This document shows positions 1 to 9,141 of a DNA stretch of 64,000 nt, piece after piece; the stretch's first letter is position 1, and each line of letters begins with the position of its first letter. The notes beneath the pieces are model-generated. The model worked only from the letters and a program-made list of their open reading frames with translations. It did not search any database and was not told where the DNA came from. The position numbers and the translations under genes were made by a program. The DNA comes from Anditalea andensis (lineage in GTDB: Bacteria > Bacteroidota > Bacteroidia > Cytophagales > Cyclobacteriaceae): the NCBI RefSeq assembly GCF_000714815.1, contig NZ_JMIH01000016.1:186001-250000 (forward strand), read 5' to 3'.

Positions 1-849
1 ACACTCTGCCCCCCCTTTGGTCCATCGAAACTGCTGTGACTTGATGGCAGACATCACCGGCGGGAGTTCTGCAGGCGAAGCTATATCAGGACGGTATATG
101 AATTCCCAGCCTTTTTTCTGGGCCCTATAGCTTAGGTCAAGATCCTCCGTAAGCGTATCATCTTCCCAGTTGCCGGCATCAAGTATGCATGCTTTTCTCC
201 ATATACCACCGGTCCCGTTAAAATTAATAAAAGCTTTTTGACAGTTTCGGCCCAACTGTTCCACCATGAAATGGGCGTCCAGTGCAAAAGCCTGAAGCCT
301 GGTCAATATGGAATAGTCTTCATTAAGGTGGGTCCATCGGGACTGTACCATTCCAACCTTGGGATCCTTAAAAAAACCAACGGTCTTGATAAGAAAATCA
401 GGGTCAGGTACAAAGTCTGCGTCGAAAATAGCTATAAGTTCCCCTTTAGCAGAGCCTAAAGCATTTTTTAACGCACCTGCCTTAAACCCTTTTCTATCAT
501 CCCTTTGTATATGTACAATATCAAATTGAGGATATAGCCGGATACAGGATTGAACCATCTGTACTGTTTCGTCGGTACTGTCATCCAATAGCTGGATTTC
601 AAGCTTGGCAGCAGGGTAACGGATAGCCGCAGCTGCATGGATCAGCCGATCCACTACATATTTTTCATTGAAGAGAGGCAGCTGAACCGTCACGTAAGGC
701 AACGCTTCGATATCTGCTATTACTATTGGGCTAAGGTTTTTTTTCTTTTTTAAAAAAATGAAAAGTAGGTGGGCCTGTGCCAGGCTGTAAAAAAATACAA
801 ACAGCATCGCCATTACATATACGGCTATAAAAGGATATATTAATATCAT
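1..849 (-). CDS. Processive-type family 2 glycosyltransferase (partial, cut by window start)
   Basis: The 5' end of a membrane glycosyltransferase reads leftward off the window; 283 residues are visible. An N-terminal membrane segment (about residues 5-33) is followed by a GT-A domain with DDSTDE at 89-94, DAD at 143-145, TED at 234-236 and the QxxRW motif at 272-276. That set is typical of cellulose-synthase-like processive GT2 enzymes, which polymerise sugars from NDP-sugar at the inner membrane. Its ATG overlaps the stop of the upstream polyferredoxin as ATGA, so translation is probably coupled. The acceptor and product are unknown, and the C-terminal membrane helices lie outside the window. 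Confidence 0.85.
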   Translation of the reverse strand, partial: MILIYPFIAVYVMAMLFVFFYSLAQAHLLFIFLKKKKNLSPIVIADIEALPYVTVQLPLFNEKYVVDRLIHAAAAIRYPAAKLEIQLLDDSTDETVQMVQSCIRLYPQFDIVHIQRDDRKGFKAGALKNALGSAKGELIAIFDADFVPDPDFLIKTVGFFKDPKVGMVQSRWTHLNEDYSILTRLQAFALDAHFMVEQLGRNCQKAFINFNGTGGIWRKACILDAGNWEDDTLTEDLDLSYRAQKKGWEFIYRPDIASPAELPPVMSAIKSQQFRWTKGGAEC

Positions 850-2393
850 TGATTTTTGATCGTAACGGATTTATTGCCTATGATGATCGGCATGTCGGAT
901 ATCCTACCTTCTTCGTTGCCGTTTTCCAACTTAAGTACTCCACGAGGACATACAGAAGAACATACTCCGCAGCCTACACAGGAGGCCCTCACTATATTCT
1001 GTCCCCGCTGGGCATACCAGCGTACATCTATGCCCATTTCACAATAAGTGGAACAATTGCCACAAGATATACATTGTCCGCCGTTTGTGGTAATTCTGAA
1101 GCGACTTTTAAATCTTTGAACAATGCCCAAGTAAGCAGCCAGAGGGCAGCCATATCGGCACCATACCCTATTTCCCATAAATGGATAAAAACCCACTCCT
1201 ACCACCCCGGCAAATGCAGCCCCTATAAGAAAACCGTACCACTCATGCAGCATGTCAGTGCTATGGCCTAGCCATTCATATCCTGTGAAATAATTCACTA
1301 TGGTAAAAGCTGTCATCACCACCGCAAAAACCAATACACTGTGCACCATCCATCGTTCTATTTTCCAGGATTTAACAGACTTATCAGAAAGGTGACGGTA
1401 AGGATCACCTGCTGTCTCTGCCAGCCCCCCACAGCCACATACCCAGCTGCAGTACCAGCGCTTGCCATAAAAATAAGTCATCAGCGGCACCCCTATCACT
1501 ATCAGCAGTATTCCTGAGATCAGCATCAGCATACCGATGGCGCCACTGCTGAGCATATCGTCTATTCTATAGTCAAAAAAGAAGGTGTAATCCAACGGCC
1601 AGATATTGATGAAATTATGGTAAGGCTGATTGAATAGCATTAAAATCTCAGGTAATAAAAATGCAAAGCTTAACTGAAAAAACATCACAGAGGCCGTTCT
1701 AAGCATCTGGTATCTGTTACCCCAATATTTACGGAACATGCGGATGCCCATCACCAGAATAGCAAGGGTATAAATGACCCCGTACATAAACCACTGACTT
1801 GCAGGGCCTCCGGATATCTTCCTACTGATAGGGTCTGTTATCAGTACCCAATTGACGATATAGGCCGGATACCAATAAAGTAATATATATATGAGTATTA
1901 GATAGATTCCTACTGTAATGCCTATGATACCCCTTCTTTTGTTGGAAGATAACATCAAACCATTGTGCTTTATTCCCTTTGGTTCACCTCGGTAAAGTGG
2001 CAGGATATAGATCAAAGCACCGAAAGACCCCATGAATAAGGTCATGAATAAAAGAACCAAGCGGTTATTAGCTACAAAGCCATCGCTAGATACCCTTGCC
2101 GCTGCCAATGTATAATCATCCCATATTACCCTGTCCCAATTCTGCTCATCCTTTTGTAGGTCATTATACCCATCCAAGTAATTGTTAAAGTTGTATACAA
2201 AGGCAAAGCTGTTCGTATACTTTACTCCGAACATAGGCCGTAACTCCTTTCTAAGCACTTCCAAGTGTTCATCCTTGGCAATCTCTTCCAGTCGCTCTTC
2301 AGTAAGCTGGAACGTACCCAGACAAAGGATAACATTGAAGATGAGTAAGGCTAAAAAAAACAGTGAAAGTCCGAGTTTTTGTATATTTTTCAT
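846..2393 (-). CDS. Membrane-bound 4Fe-4S polyferredoxin (NapH/CcoG-like)
   Basis: 515 residues with about seven membrane helices and cysteine-rich cytoplasmic segments: CSWVCGCGG at 315-323, CRYGCP at 412-417, and two ferredoxin clusters CxxCxxCxxxC at 441-451 and CVGCGVCSSVCP at 472-483. The layout is that of NapH/NosR/CcoG-type membrane ferredoxins, which pass electrons between quinol or a soluble donor and a partner oxidoreductase. The FAD/NAD(P) oxidoreductase encoded 6 bp upstream is the obvious partner. An unusually long periplasmic loop (about residues 30-105) follows the first helix. The family assignment is solid; the physiological acceptor is not known. Confidence 0.85.
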   Translation of the reverse strand: MKNIQKLGLSLFFLALLIFNVILCLGTFQLTEERLEEIAKDEHLEVLRKELRPMFGVKYTNSFAFVYNFNNYLDGYNDLQKDEQNWDRVIWDDYTLAAARVSSDGFVANNRLVLLFMTLFMGSFGALIYILPLYRGEPKGIKHNGLMLSSNKRRGIIGITVGIYLILIYILLYWYPAYIVNWVLITDPISRKISGGPASQWFMYGVIYTLAILVMGIRMFRKYWGNRYQMLRTASVMFFQLSFAFLLPEILMLFNQPYHNFINIWPLDYTFFFDYRIDDMLSSGAIGMLMLISGILLIVIGVPLMTYFYGKRWYCSWVCGCGGLAETAGDPYRHLSDKSVKSWKIERWMVHSVLVFAVVMTAFTIVNYFTGYEWLGHSTDMLHEWYGFLIGAAFAGVVGVGFYPFMGNRVWCRYGCPLAAYLGIVQRFKSRFRITTNGGQCISCGNCSTYCEMGIDVRWYAQRGQNIVRASCVGCGVCSSVCPRGVLKLENGNEEGRISDMPIIIGNKSVTIKNQ

Positions 2394-2399
2394 TTCTGA

Positions 2400-3761
2400 T
2401 TATAATCCGAACAGGGCAAGCAGCCCTTTCCTTTTCTTTTTAATTGGGTACAGTTTAATCCCTGTTTGGGATTCAAAGGCATGGAGGATATGCTGATGAT
2501 GATCTTCAGCAAATTCCTGGTCAAAGCTAGCTTCATGTAACGATGAAATGACTTCTTCTATAGTTCCACCTCTCTTCAGCAAGACATCGAAGTATTCGTG
2601 ACGTAACCTGAACCCCATACTGTTTACTCCTTTTAACTGTCTGCTATTACCGTCATATAAAGCCCGAAAGCAAATTTTTCCCTCAGGATGTTCCCAATAA
2701 AAAGAATCTAAAGGATGCTTCCATACACAGGGTACCACACCATAGGTCTGGTATTCAATATCCAAAAACTTGGCCGAATTGAACCATGGACCGGGTTGGT
2801 ATGGCACAGGCTTGTGGGTCAGATTATAGGCTAGGGTTTCTCCATGCATCCTTCCGGTATACCAGACCTGTTCTACCTTTGGGCGGCTTGGCGGTGGATT
2901 TCTATACTGTACGCAATCCCCAATAGCATATACCCCTTCGATATTGGTAGCAAAATATTCATCTACCAAGATACCTCTATCCACTTCTATGGGTGTATCT
3001 TGGATCAGGGATATATTAGGACTCACGCCCACTCCGAGTCCTACAAACTGACAGGGAATTACTTCCCCTGATTGAGTGATAACCGCTTTAACTTTACCGT
3101 TTCCGTCATCTATGATTTTATCCAGTACAGTTTCCAGTCGAAGATCTATATGATGTTCTCTAATGTGCCTTCCCACCAGTCTGGCTTCATCCTCTGGAAG
3201 GATGTTGTTCCAGAATTCCTTTTCCCGTACCAAAAAGGTAACCGGTATATGACGACTTCGTAGCATTTCTGCCATCTCAATCCCGATCAGTCCGCCCCCT
3301 ACGATTACCGCTCTTTGACAGTTCCTGGTATTGGCTTCCATATCCTCAAGATCCTGATAATTATACAATCCCTGTACCCCCTTAAGATCCTTCCCTTCCC
3401 ATCCAAATGTATTATACTTTGAACCCAAAGCCAATACAAGCAGGTCGTATTCGATGGGTGGTGATTGCTCTAGATTTAACTTCTTATTGTCAATATCTAT
3501 TTCCGTCACCCAATCATGCACCAGGTTTAACCGGTTTTTTCCCCAAAAATGATCTTCATAAGGTTTGGTATGGTGGTACTTCATATGACCCATATAGATA
3601 TACATGAGCGCAGTCCTGCTATAGAAATGTTCTGTTTCCCCGGATATGATCGTAATCCGGATATCGCTGTCCTGCTTTCTGATATGACGGGCACAGGTGA
3701 TTCCTGATATCCCGTTACCTATGATTACAATATGCTTTTGATTTTGATTAATTTGGGCCAC
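2400..3761 (-). CDS. NAD(P)/FAD-dependent pyridine nucleotide-disulfide-type oxidoreductase
   Basis: 453 residues with two Rossmann fingerprints (IVIIGNGISG near residue 11 and AVIVGGGLIG near 151) and the FAD-binding VYAIGDC motif near 277. This is the two-dinucleotide fold of NirB/rubredoxin-reductase/ferredoxin-reductase-like enzymes. No redox-active CxxC is seen near the FAD, so it is probably an NAD(P)H:electron-carrier reductase rather than a disulfide reductase. The C-terminal 120 residues are extended and aromatic-rich. It sits 6 bp upstream of the membrane polyferredoxin and 17 bp downstream of a glycosyltransferase, indicating one transcript. The electron acceptor is inferred to be the polyferredoxin. 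Confidence 0.85.
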   Translation of the reverse strand: MAQINQNQKHIVIIGNGISGITCARHIRKQDSDIRITIISGETEHFYSRTALMYIYMGHMKYHHTKPYEDHFWGKNRLNLVHDWVTEIDIDNKKLNLEQSPPIEYDLLVLALGSKYNTFGWEGKDLKGVQGLYNYQDLEDMEANTRNCQRAVIVGGGLIGIEMAEMLRSRHIPVTFLVREKEFWNNILPEDEARLVGRHIREHHIDLRLETVLDKIIDDGNGKVKAVITQSGEVIPCQFVGLGVGVSPNISLIQDTPIEVDRGILVDEYFATNIEGVYAIGDCVQYRNPPPSRPKVEQVWYTGRMHGETLAYNLTHKPVPYQPGPWFNSAKFLDIEYQTYGVVPCVWKHPLDSFYWEHPEGKICFRALYDGNSRQLKGVNSMGFRLRHEYFDVLLKRGGTIEEVISSLHEASFDQEFAEDHHQHILHAFESQTGIKLYPIKKKRKGLLALFGL

Positions 3762-3778
3762 TGTATTGATCGCTATAC

Positions 3779-4474
3779 TTATTTTTCTCTGCTTAAAGCA
3801 GCATAATAATACGCCTTTATTATTTCAGAAGCTATTCCCTTCTTATACATTTGAAATACCCTGTAGTTCGTGTAATTTACCAGAAAATAATTGTTACATC
3901 TATATTTTCTGGAAGAAACTATCACCTCTTTTGGGATAATATAATATCCATATTTCTTTTTTAGTCTATGTACAAATTCAAAATCTTCCATGATACAGAA
4001 ATTATTGTCATAACCGCCATGTTCTGAAAACACTTTTTTGGGAATGTAAAGGGTCTGATCTCCTCCTCCGCTATAAAAAGTTTGAAACCTGGACATATAG
4101 GCATTGAGGTTTAGCAAAATAGCATTTGGATCGAATTTCAACCTATACCCACCCATTAAGTACCCCTTGTCGATAGCCAGATTGATATCCTCGACTAAAC
4201 TGAGCGGGGGAAGTGCATCTGCATGGACAAAATATAAAATCTCCCCCCTGGCTTCGGCAGCACCTAGGTTCATCTGAAGGGCCCGGCTTGCTTTATGGGA
4301 ATTTAATACCTTTAATTTTAAAGCTGCCTTTTGTGAAAAATCAAATGACTCATCCGCTTGGACCACTATGATATCAAGGTGCTCATTGTAAGCAGCATTT
4401 CTGAGATGCATCAGCAATTTTATCAGAGCCTCTTTATCCCGATAGACAGGAATGATCAAACTTATTTCACGCAT
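3779..4474 (-). CDS. TIGR04283-type family 2 glycosyltransferase
   Basis: 231 residues, soluble GT-A fold. Visible family features are the N-terminal SLIIPVYRD, ALQMNLGAAEARGEILYFVHAD around 85-107 (nucleotide-sugar and metal-binding Asp), GGYRLKFD, GDQTLYIPKKVF, and MEDFEF around 162-167. These match the TIGR04283 rSAM/selenodomain-associated glycosyltransferases, some of which are annotated as arsenosugar-biosynthesis enzymes. The canonical variable Asp near residue 40 is replaced by VQADES. It is 3 bp downstream of the DUF547 gene. No radical SAM ArsS-like gene is inside the window, so the arsenosugar link is only suggestive. Confidence 0.8.
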   Translation of the reverse strand: MREISLIIPVYRDKEALIKLLMHLRNAAYNEHLDIIVVQADESFDFSQKAALKLKVLNSHKASRALQMNLGAAEARGEILYFVHADALPPLSLVEDINLAIDKGYLMGGYRLKFDPNAILLNLNAYMSRFQTFYSGGGDQTLYIPKKVFSEHGGYDNNFCIMEDFEFVHRLKKKYGYYIIPKEVIVSSRKYRCNNYFLVNYTNYRVFQMYKKGIASEIIKAYYYAALSREK

Positions 4475-4477
4475 AGG

Positions 4478-5245
4478 CTATTCATTCAGATCCCAGTTAT
4501 ACTTCATATGGGTTACCTTTGCATTTGGATGGATCCGGTTTTTGGCATATTTGTTCAAATAGTCAATAAGGCTGCTTTGGGTGGTAAAATCTGCTTTAAA
4601 CCAACTGAAAATGGGGGATATTTCAATCCTATCTGTACCCAGTTTATTATATCTGGTATGGTTGATAAATATCCGTGCCTGCTCATCCAGTTGCCGTTCC
4701 AGTATAGCTGCTTCATAAGCTTCGTTTCTCAAAGGAGGACATGAAACCGAAGCACAGTTGATAGCAAAATGAATCCTGGGCTCATCAAATTCCTTTCTGA
4801 GAATTTTATGCTCTATCTCATCCAGACTGGCATCCTCCCCACCTATTTGAAAGAACTTCCTATGCCAGACGGTATTGATCAATGGTATTTTAAAGGTTGG
4901 ATGAAGATCTTGAATACTTTTTACAGGGTAGTGATCTATTATCAGTTTTACGGTAAAGGCATTATAGGCATTGATCCAATAGGCCAGTTGTTCCTGCTCC
5001 GACCAGGTGTTTTTATCCGGTGGGGAACTGCTGAGAGTGTAAAGATAGCGTTCAAGTTTAGGCTTATCTTTTATAAGACCTTTGTAATTCACTTTCCCCT
5101 GCTCCGTCACATAAAGGCTAAGTAGTTCATTCCAAAGCTGATGGGAAGGGGGTGAAGCACCATCTGCTCCCAAGGTGGAGCTATGGCAACCCGAAGTGAT
5201 GCCAATCAATAAAGTGATTGAAATTATTTTGAGAAGGTAAGTCAT
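4478..5245 (-). CDS. DUF547 lipoprotein
   Basis: 255 residues. A type II signal peptide ends in a lipobox Cys at residue 20 (ITSGC), so it is probably anchored in an outer or inner membrane leaflet facing the periplasm. The DUF547 signature YWINAYNAFTVKLII lies around 88-102 and INCASVSCPPL around 160-170. DUF547 is a papain-like-fold domain of uncertain function, and the conserved SCPP cysteine could be catalytic. First gene of the five-gene operon running to the window start. DUF547 proteins recur beside TIGR04282/TIGR04283 transferases in other bacteria (from memory). The biochemical role is unknown. Confidence 0.8.
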   Translation of the reverse strand: MTYLLKIISITLLIGITSGCHSSTLGADGASPPSHQLWNELLSLYVTEQGKVNYKGLIKDKPKLERYLYTLSSSPPDKNTWSEQEQLAYWINAYNAFTVKLIIDHYPVKSIQDLHPTFKIPLINTVWHRKFFQIGGEDASLDEIEHKILRKEFDEPRIHFAINCASVSCPPLRNEAYEAAILERQLDEQARIFINHTRYNKLGTDRIEISPIFSWFKADFTTQSSLIDYLNKYAKNRIHPNAKVTHMKYNWDLNE

Positions 5246-6086
5246 TGGAGGAAAGAATAATGTTCTTTTTCTATAGGTAATTTAATAAAACAATTTTACT
5301 TATAATTTTAATCTCCCCAGTATATAAGATTAATAATTTTAAGCAGATTCGAGAAATGAATAGTACTAGGTAAAGGTCTTTAATAAATTGGATTTTAATT
5401 TGAAAGACATGATTTGTAAGTGAATTTTTACATATTTTACCATTTATAATCCACTAGTTTCATCAAGGAGTCTTTGTGCTGTACATCATTAATTACATAC
5501 TCCACCTTCTTGGTTTTAACTGATAGATTGAAAAGTTGGGCATAGCATGATTTTTAACTATAGTAATTTACTATATAATGCCAATCCTAATGATAAGAAT
5601 AGTAGTAGAAGTTCAATGCTATTTAAAAAGACTAATCCTTTTCTACAGGTATTCCCCTCTTTCAAGATTTTAACATTATATATCCATATTACCGGTTGAT
5701 CCTTTCTGAAAGATACCGAAAAAAAATTATGACGAGTTACTCAAAAATTGAGCTTATTTTAAAAATAAAACCCAGATTCATACCACTTAATATTTTGAAA
5801 ATCATATATATACATGATTATAAGAAAAAAACCAATGTATTAAAGGCAAGTAACAGCTAAGTAATAGCCATATAAGTAGCTAGGTATAGGCAGCCAAAAC
5901 TTAGATAAAAGCTATATGTACGTTATAAAAGCTTTAGGCCTACCACTCTAGTACTAGATAAATCTGAAGCATATGTTTTCCCCAGTTTATTTACCGAATG
6001 TACCTACGTTGGTAATCAGTGAGGAATTTTTTACACAAAGGTATAGGCGCATAATATACGCCTATATTATTCTTTGAATAAGGTAT
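5246..6086. other. Long AT-rich intergenic region
   Basis: 841 bp between the DUF547 gene (leftward) and the stop of the M14 peptidase gene (also leftward). It should hold the promoter of the DUF547 operon, but no convincing TAnnTTTG element was found. A terminator-like hairpin lies at 6042-6066. A 37-codon open stretch on the minus strand (5437-about 5550), with protein-like composition but no start or recognisable domain, could be a gene remnant. Nothing else could be supported. Confidence 0.5.
6042..6066 (-). terminator. Hairpin 3' of the M14 peptidase gene
   Basis: TATAGGCG (6042-6049) and CGCCTATA (6059-6066) form a perfect 8-bp stem with a 9-nt loop, 20 bp past the M14 stop codon. No clear U-tract follows in the minus direction, so it may be a transcript-end stabiliser rather than a strong intrinsic terminator. 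Confidence 0.45.
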
Positions 6087-8861
6087 TCATTCAGACCTAT
6101 GAACAGTCTCTATATTCATCTTATCTGAAGCTTTCAGCAGATGATTGAACAGCATCTTAAATGTACCAAAGGACTGAGCCCGGAAGGTGATTTCAGGACC
6201 ATAAGCTATGAAGGTCCCTTTTCCAACAGGTACCTGAAAAGCCAAAACCCCATCTTCCAAATAAGATTGCCCATATGCCCAACCGCTCCTTAGAGGATCG
6301 GGCCGGTCAAACCATGCCAGCGGCTCTATGCCGGCATTTCCGGCCTCCGGCTTTAATTTGAACACATTGCTGTTATTGAACATGACATCTGCGTATTGCT
6401 CCATACCATAATTGGATGGATGTTCATGATTGATCCTCGCGATCAGTATACTTCCAGGGATATAATATTTTTCTCCTGGAAGCTGTTTTTCTTTACCATC
6501 TTTATCAATTTCAGTAAGGGCATTTTTAATAGGCAGGTCCAGATGATATGCTAAATGGGTGCTGCTGCCGACTGTCACTATGTTCCCTCCATTTTCCAAG
6601 AACTTTACCAGTTCAGGAAGTGATTTGTCGGAAGAGATATTACCCAGCATGCTGTGGAATTCTTTAGGTATATTTTCTGCTTCCGGCTGTCTGCCCCCCG
6701 AATCATCAGAACTGCTAAGGGTGCGGGGTATACCTCCACTGATAAACAGTATTACATCATACTTGCTATTAAGATTGCCCCTGTCTATATCCTGCGGAAA
6801 TATTACTTCATAGTCAAATTGATATTTTTCCATAATCCACCTCACCCAGCCCGATGGCATGGATCCACCATAATAATCGTACAGCGCTATACGAGAAGAC
6901 TTTACCTCAGTCGCTGTCATAGGAATACCAGTATTGACGGGAATCAGTTTTATTCCCGATTCCTTTGCTGCATCTTCTAATATATCCTTGTAATCTCCAG
7001 ATACATAAAATGACCCAATGGCCGCCCCATCTATCATTTGGTCCACACGGTAAACTTGGGCACCATTTTTCAATAATCTATTTACTACCATAAAGGCATT
7101 ATTGGCACCTCCATCTAAAAGGAAACCTTGGGATTCATTTACTTGGGGAGTATGTGGCTTTTGAACCGCTCCGTATGGCAGTTCCTGAAACGGACCCTCA
7201 AAACCGTCAAGTATCCTGTCGAACACTATCCCCATCTGAAAAGCCAAAGTCCAACCAGCCGCATCATAAGGCCTGATAGGAGGGCCTCCAGGGTATTGAA
7301 AATCATTGGGGTGATCCTGTGGCTCAAACATATCTAATATATGAGGCTTAAAGGCCTGTGCTGTTTTTATTATATAGGAACCTATGGGATAATTTTTACC
7401 GCCAACCGTAAAGTCAGAAGTGGCCTGATGAATCTGTATCCCGGATTTGATCAAAGCATTGACAAAATCAACTGCGGTAGGAAAATCACTTTGGTCTGCC
7501 GGAATGATAAAACCTCTCGGATCCCTTAAGTCCTTATCTTTAAATACAGCTTCATAATAAGAATTGGGAACTCCTCCCCTCCTATTATACGGTAAATCAT
7601 CGTCCTGATTTACTTTCCCCTCTTTTCTGTCAGCTGCATATTGTTTTTCGATGCGCTCTACGTAATTTGGCAAAGGACTCCAAGTGTCTTGATTGCCTTT
7701 TTCTATTGCATTTCTACCCATCTTATAGATATTAAAAAGCAGGTTATGGGCATTTGACCTTGCATAATTCAGTACGGCATAATTTAAGGAAACCGAGTAA
7801 TCAATAGACTGCCTGAAGCTCCAGGGCTGAGGCTGAACTGGAAAAGGTGTATTATTATTAGCCAATAGCCGGCTTGGCACAAAGGGTATGGCAGAAGGAG
7901 TAGGGTTACCGGTGATTTCCGTCAATATACCAATCATGTTATGGAAATAAGGAGTAGTCCTTAAGCCTCCGTTCCACCAGGTAGAATAGGGAGAACCGCC
8001 CAACCGTGTGTAACCTGGTTTACCTTCCGCATATAGTCCATTGATCATGGCTGCCCCAACGCCATCTATGCCAGTGATCAGCATGGGGTCCAGGGCATGG
8101 TTGAATGGGTCACGATAGGGAGGACCGGCCACTACTGTACCAGCAGGGCTGGTCTGGTGGTGATTATAAATGATCTGTGGCATCCACTCTATATATTGCT
8201 GTCGCGAAATATTGGTCGATTCCTTCAGGTTGTTCATAAAAAAATCTCTGTTATTATCATGGCCTGCATATTTTTGATAAAGTGCCGGAATGCTCATATC
8301 CCGCTTTTTTAGATCATTAGGCCGCATATACCAGTTGGAAATCATTTCATGCCCATCAGGATTGGCATGAGCTAAGAGGATGATGACATCGTCAAGAATC
8401 TTAAGCGTCTCTTCATCATTTCTGGTCACCAACTGGTAATAGGTTTCTATCAACTGGTGGGTGCCCACCGTTTCGTTAGCGTGCAGCCCCCCATCAATCC
8501 ATATAATCGGTTTGGCTTCTGAAATCATGATTTTAGCTTGCTCCATCGATATTTCTGCTCTTGCCAGTTTCTGGGAAAGTTCCTTAAATCTATCGAGGTT
8601 TTTATGGTTTTCCGGGGAAGTAATGATCATCATGGGCTGATGTCTTCCCTCTTCTGTAAGCCCTATATCCACCCACTCCACGCGTTCAGATAATGCCAGT
8701 GTTTTAAAATAGGCTTCGGCCTGGGTGAAATTGACCAAAGTATAATCAGTCCCTATATCACTGCCAAAAAACGTTTTGGGGGAAGGCAGTTCCTGGCCCA
8801 TAGCCGAAGTACTTAGAAAAACATATAGCACCAGAAACTTTAGCTTGTTATAAAACATCAT
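6087..8861 (-). CDS. Secreted M14-family zinc carboxypeptidase-like protein
   Basis: 924 residues with a cleavable signal peptide (about 1-22, ending AMGQ). The peptidase M14 domain spans about 45-370: zinc ligands H127 and E130 (HANE), substrate Arg in NNRDF (203-207), third zinc His at 234/235 (YNHHQ) and catalytic Glu E315 (LTEITGN). The metal and catalytic residues are present, so it is probably active on peptides in the periplasm or outside the cell. The C-terminal 500 residues include an alpha/beta segment (about 665-880) like the glutamine-amidotransferase-like domain of many Bacteroidota M14 proteins. The gene stands alone: the AEC operon upstream ends in its own terminator. Confidence 0.88.
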   Translation of the reverse strand: MMFYNKLKFLVLYVFLSTSAMGQELPSPKTFFGSDIGTDYTLVNFTQAEAYFKTLALSERVEWVDIGLTEEGRHQPMMIITSPENHKNLDRFKELSQKLARAEISMEQAKIMISEAKPIIWIDGGLHANETVGTHQLIETYYQLVTRNDEETLKILDDVIILLAHANPDGHEMISNWYMRPNDLKKRDMSIPALYQKYAGHDNNRDFFMNNLKESTNISRQQYIEWMPQIIYNHHQTSPAGTVVAGPPYRDPFNHALDPMLITGIDGVGAAMINGLYAEGKPGYTRLGGSPYSTWWNGGLRTTPYFHNMIGILTEITGNPTPSAIPFVPSRLLANNNTPFPVQPQPWSFRQSIDYSVSLNYAVLNYARSNAHNLLFNIYKMGRNAIEKGNQDTWSPLPNYVERIEKQYAADRKEGKVNQDDDLPYNRRGGVPNSYYEAVFKDKDLRDPRGFIIPADQSDFPTAVDFVNALIKSGIQIHQATSDFTVGGKNYPIGSYIIKTAQAFKPHILDMFEPQDHPNDFQYPGGPPIRPYDAAGWTLAFQMGIVFDRILDGFEGPFQELPYGAVQKPHTPQVNESQGFLLDGGANNAFMVVNRLLKNGAQVYRVDQMIDGAAIGSFYVSGDYKDILEDAAKESGIKLIPVNTGIPMTATEVKSSRIALYDYYGGSMPSGWVRWIMEKYQFDYEVIFPQDIDRGNLNSKYDVILFISGGIPRTLSSSDDSGGRQPEAENIPKEFHSMLGNISSDKSLPELVKFLENGGNIVTVGSSTHLAYHLDLPIKNALTEIDKDGKEKQLPGEKYYIPGSILIARINHEHPSNYGMEQYADVMFNNSNVFKLKPEAGNAGIEPLAWFDRPDPLRSGWAYGQSYLEDGVLAFQVPVGKGTFIAYGPEITFRAQSFGTFKMLFNHLLKASDKMNIETVHRSE

Positions 8862-9034
8862 TGATTAGCTTTAGGGGTAAAAGAAATATATGGACTTCCT
8901 AATGTTATTATTGATAATGCGTTTTTAATTTAGAGGATTTTATATAAAACCTTAGTAGATATTATGTAGGCGGTGCATGGTTTATAACAGCAGAACATAA
9001 AAATACAAAATCAACCTGATACTTATATATGTAT

Positions 9035-9074
9035 AAAAAAAATGTTACCCCAAGGTTTTACTTGGGATAACATT
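9035..9074 (-). terminator. Intrinsic terminator of the aminotransferase-AEC operon
   Basis: Arms 9041-9054 and 9061-9074 pair over 14 bp with one mismatch around a 6-nt loop. On the minus strand the stem is followed by eight consecutive U (template A-run 9035-9042). It lies 67 bp past the AEC transporter stop codon and separates that operon from the M14 gene. Confidence 0.85.
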
Positions 9075-9141
9075 TCTCAAAAAAATCAATTTAATCATCT
9101 TATATAAAAAAGGGATCGTCAGTAATAGGTGTAAGTATATT

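Noticed and set aside
238-459. Plus-strand 73-residue open frame
   Set aside because: It lies opposite the glycosyltransferase frame, which has all family motifs; composition is not protein-like.
849-1271. Plus-strand 140-residue open frame
   Set aside because: Antisense shadow of the polyferredoxin gene, whose cysteine clusters are on the other strand.
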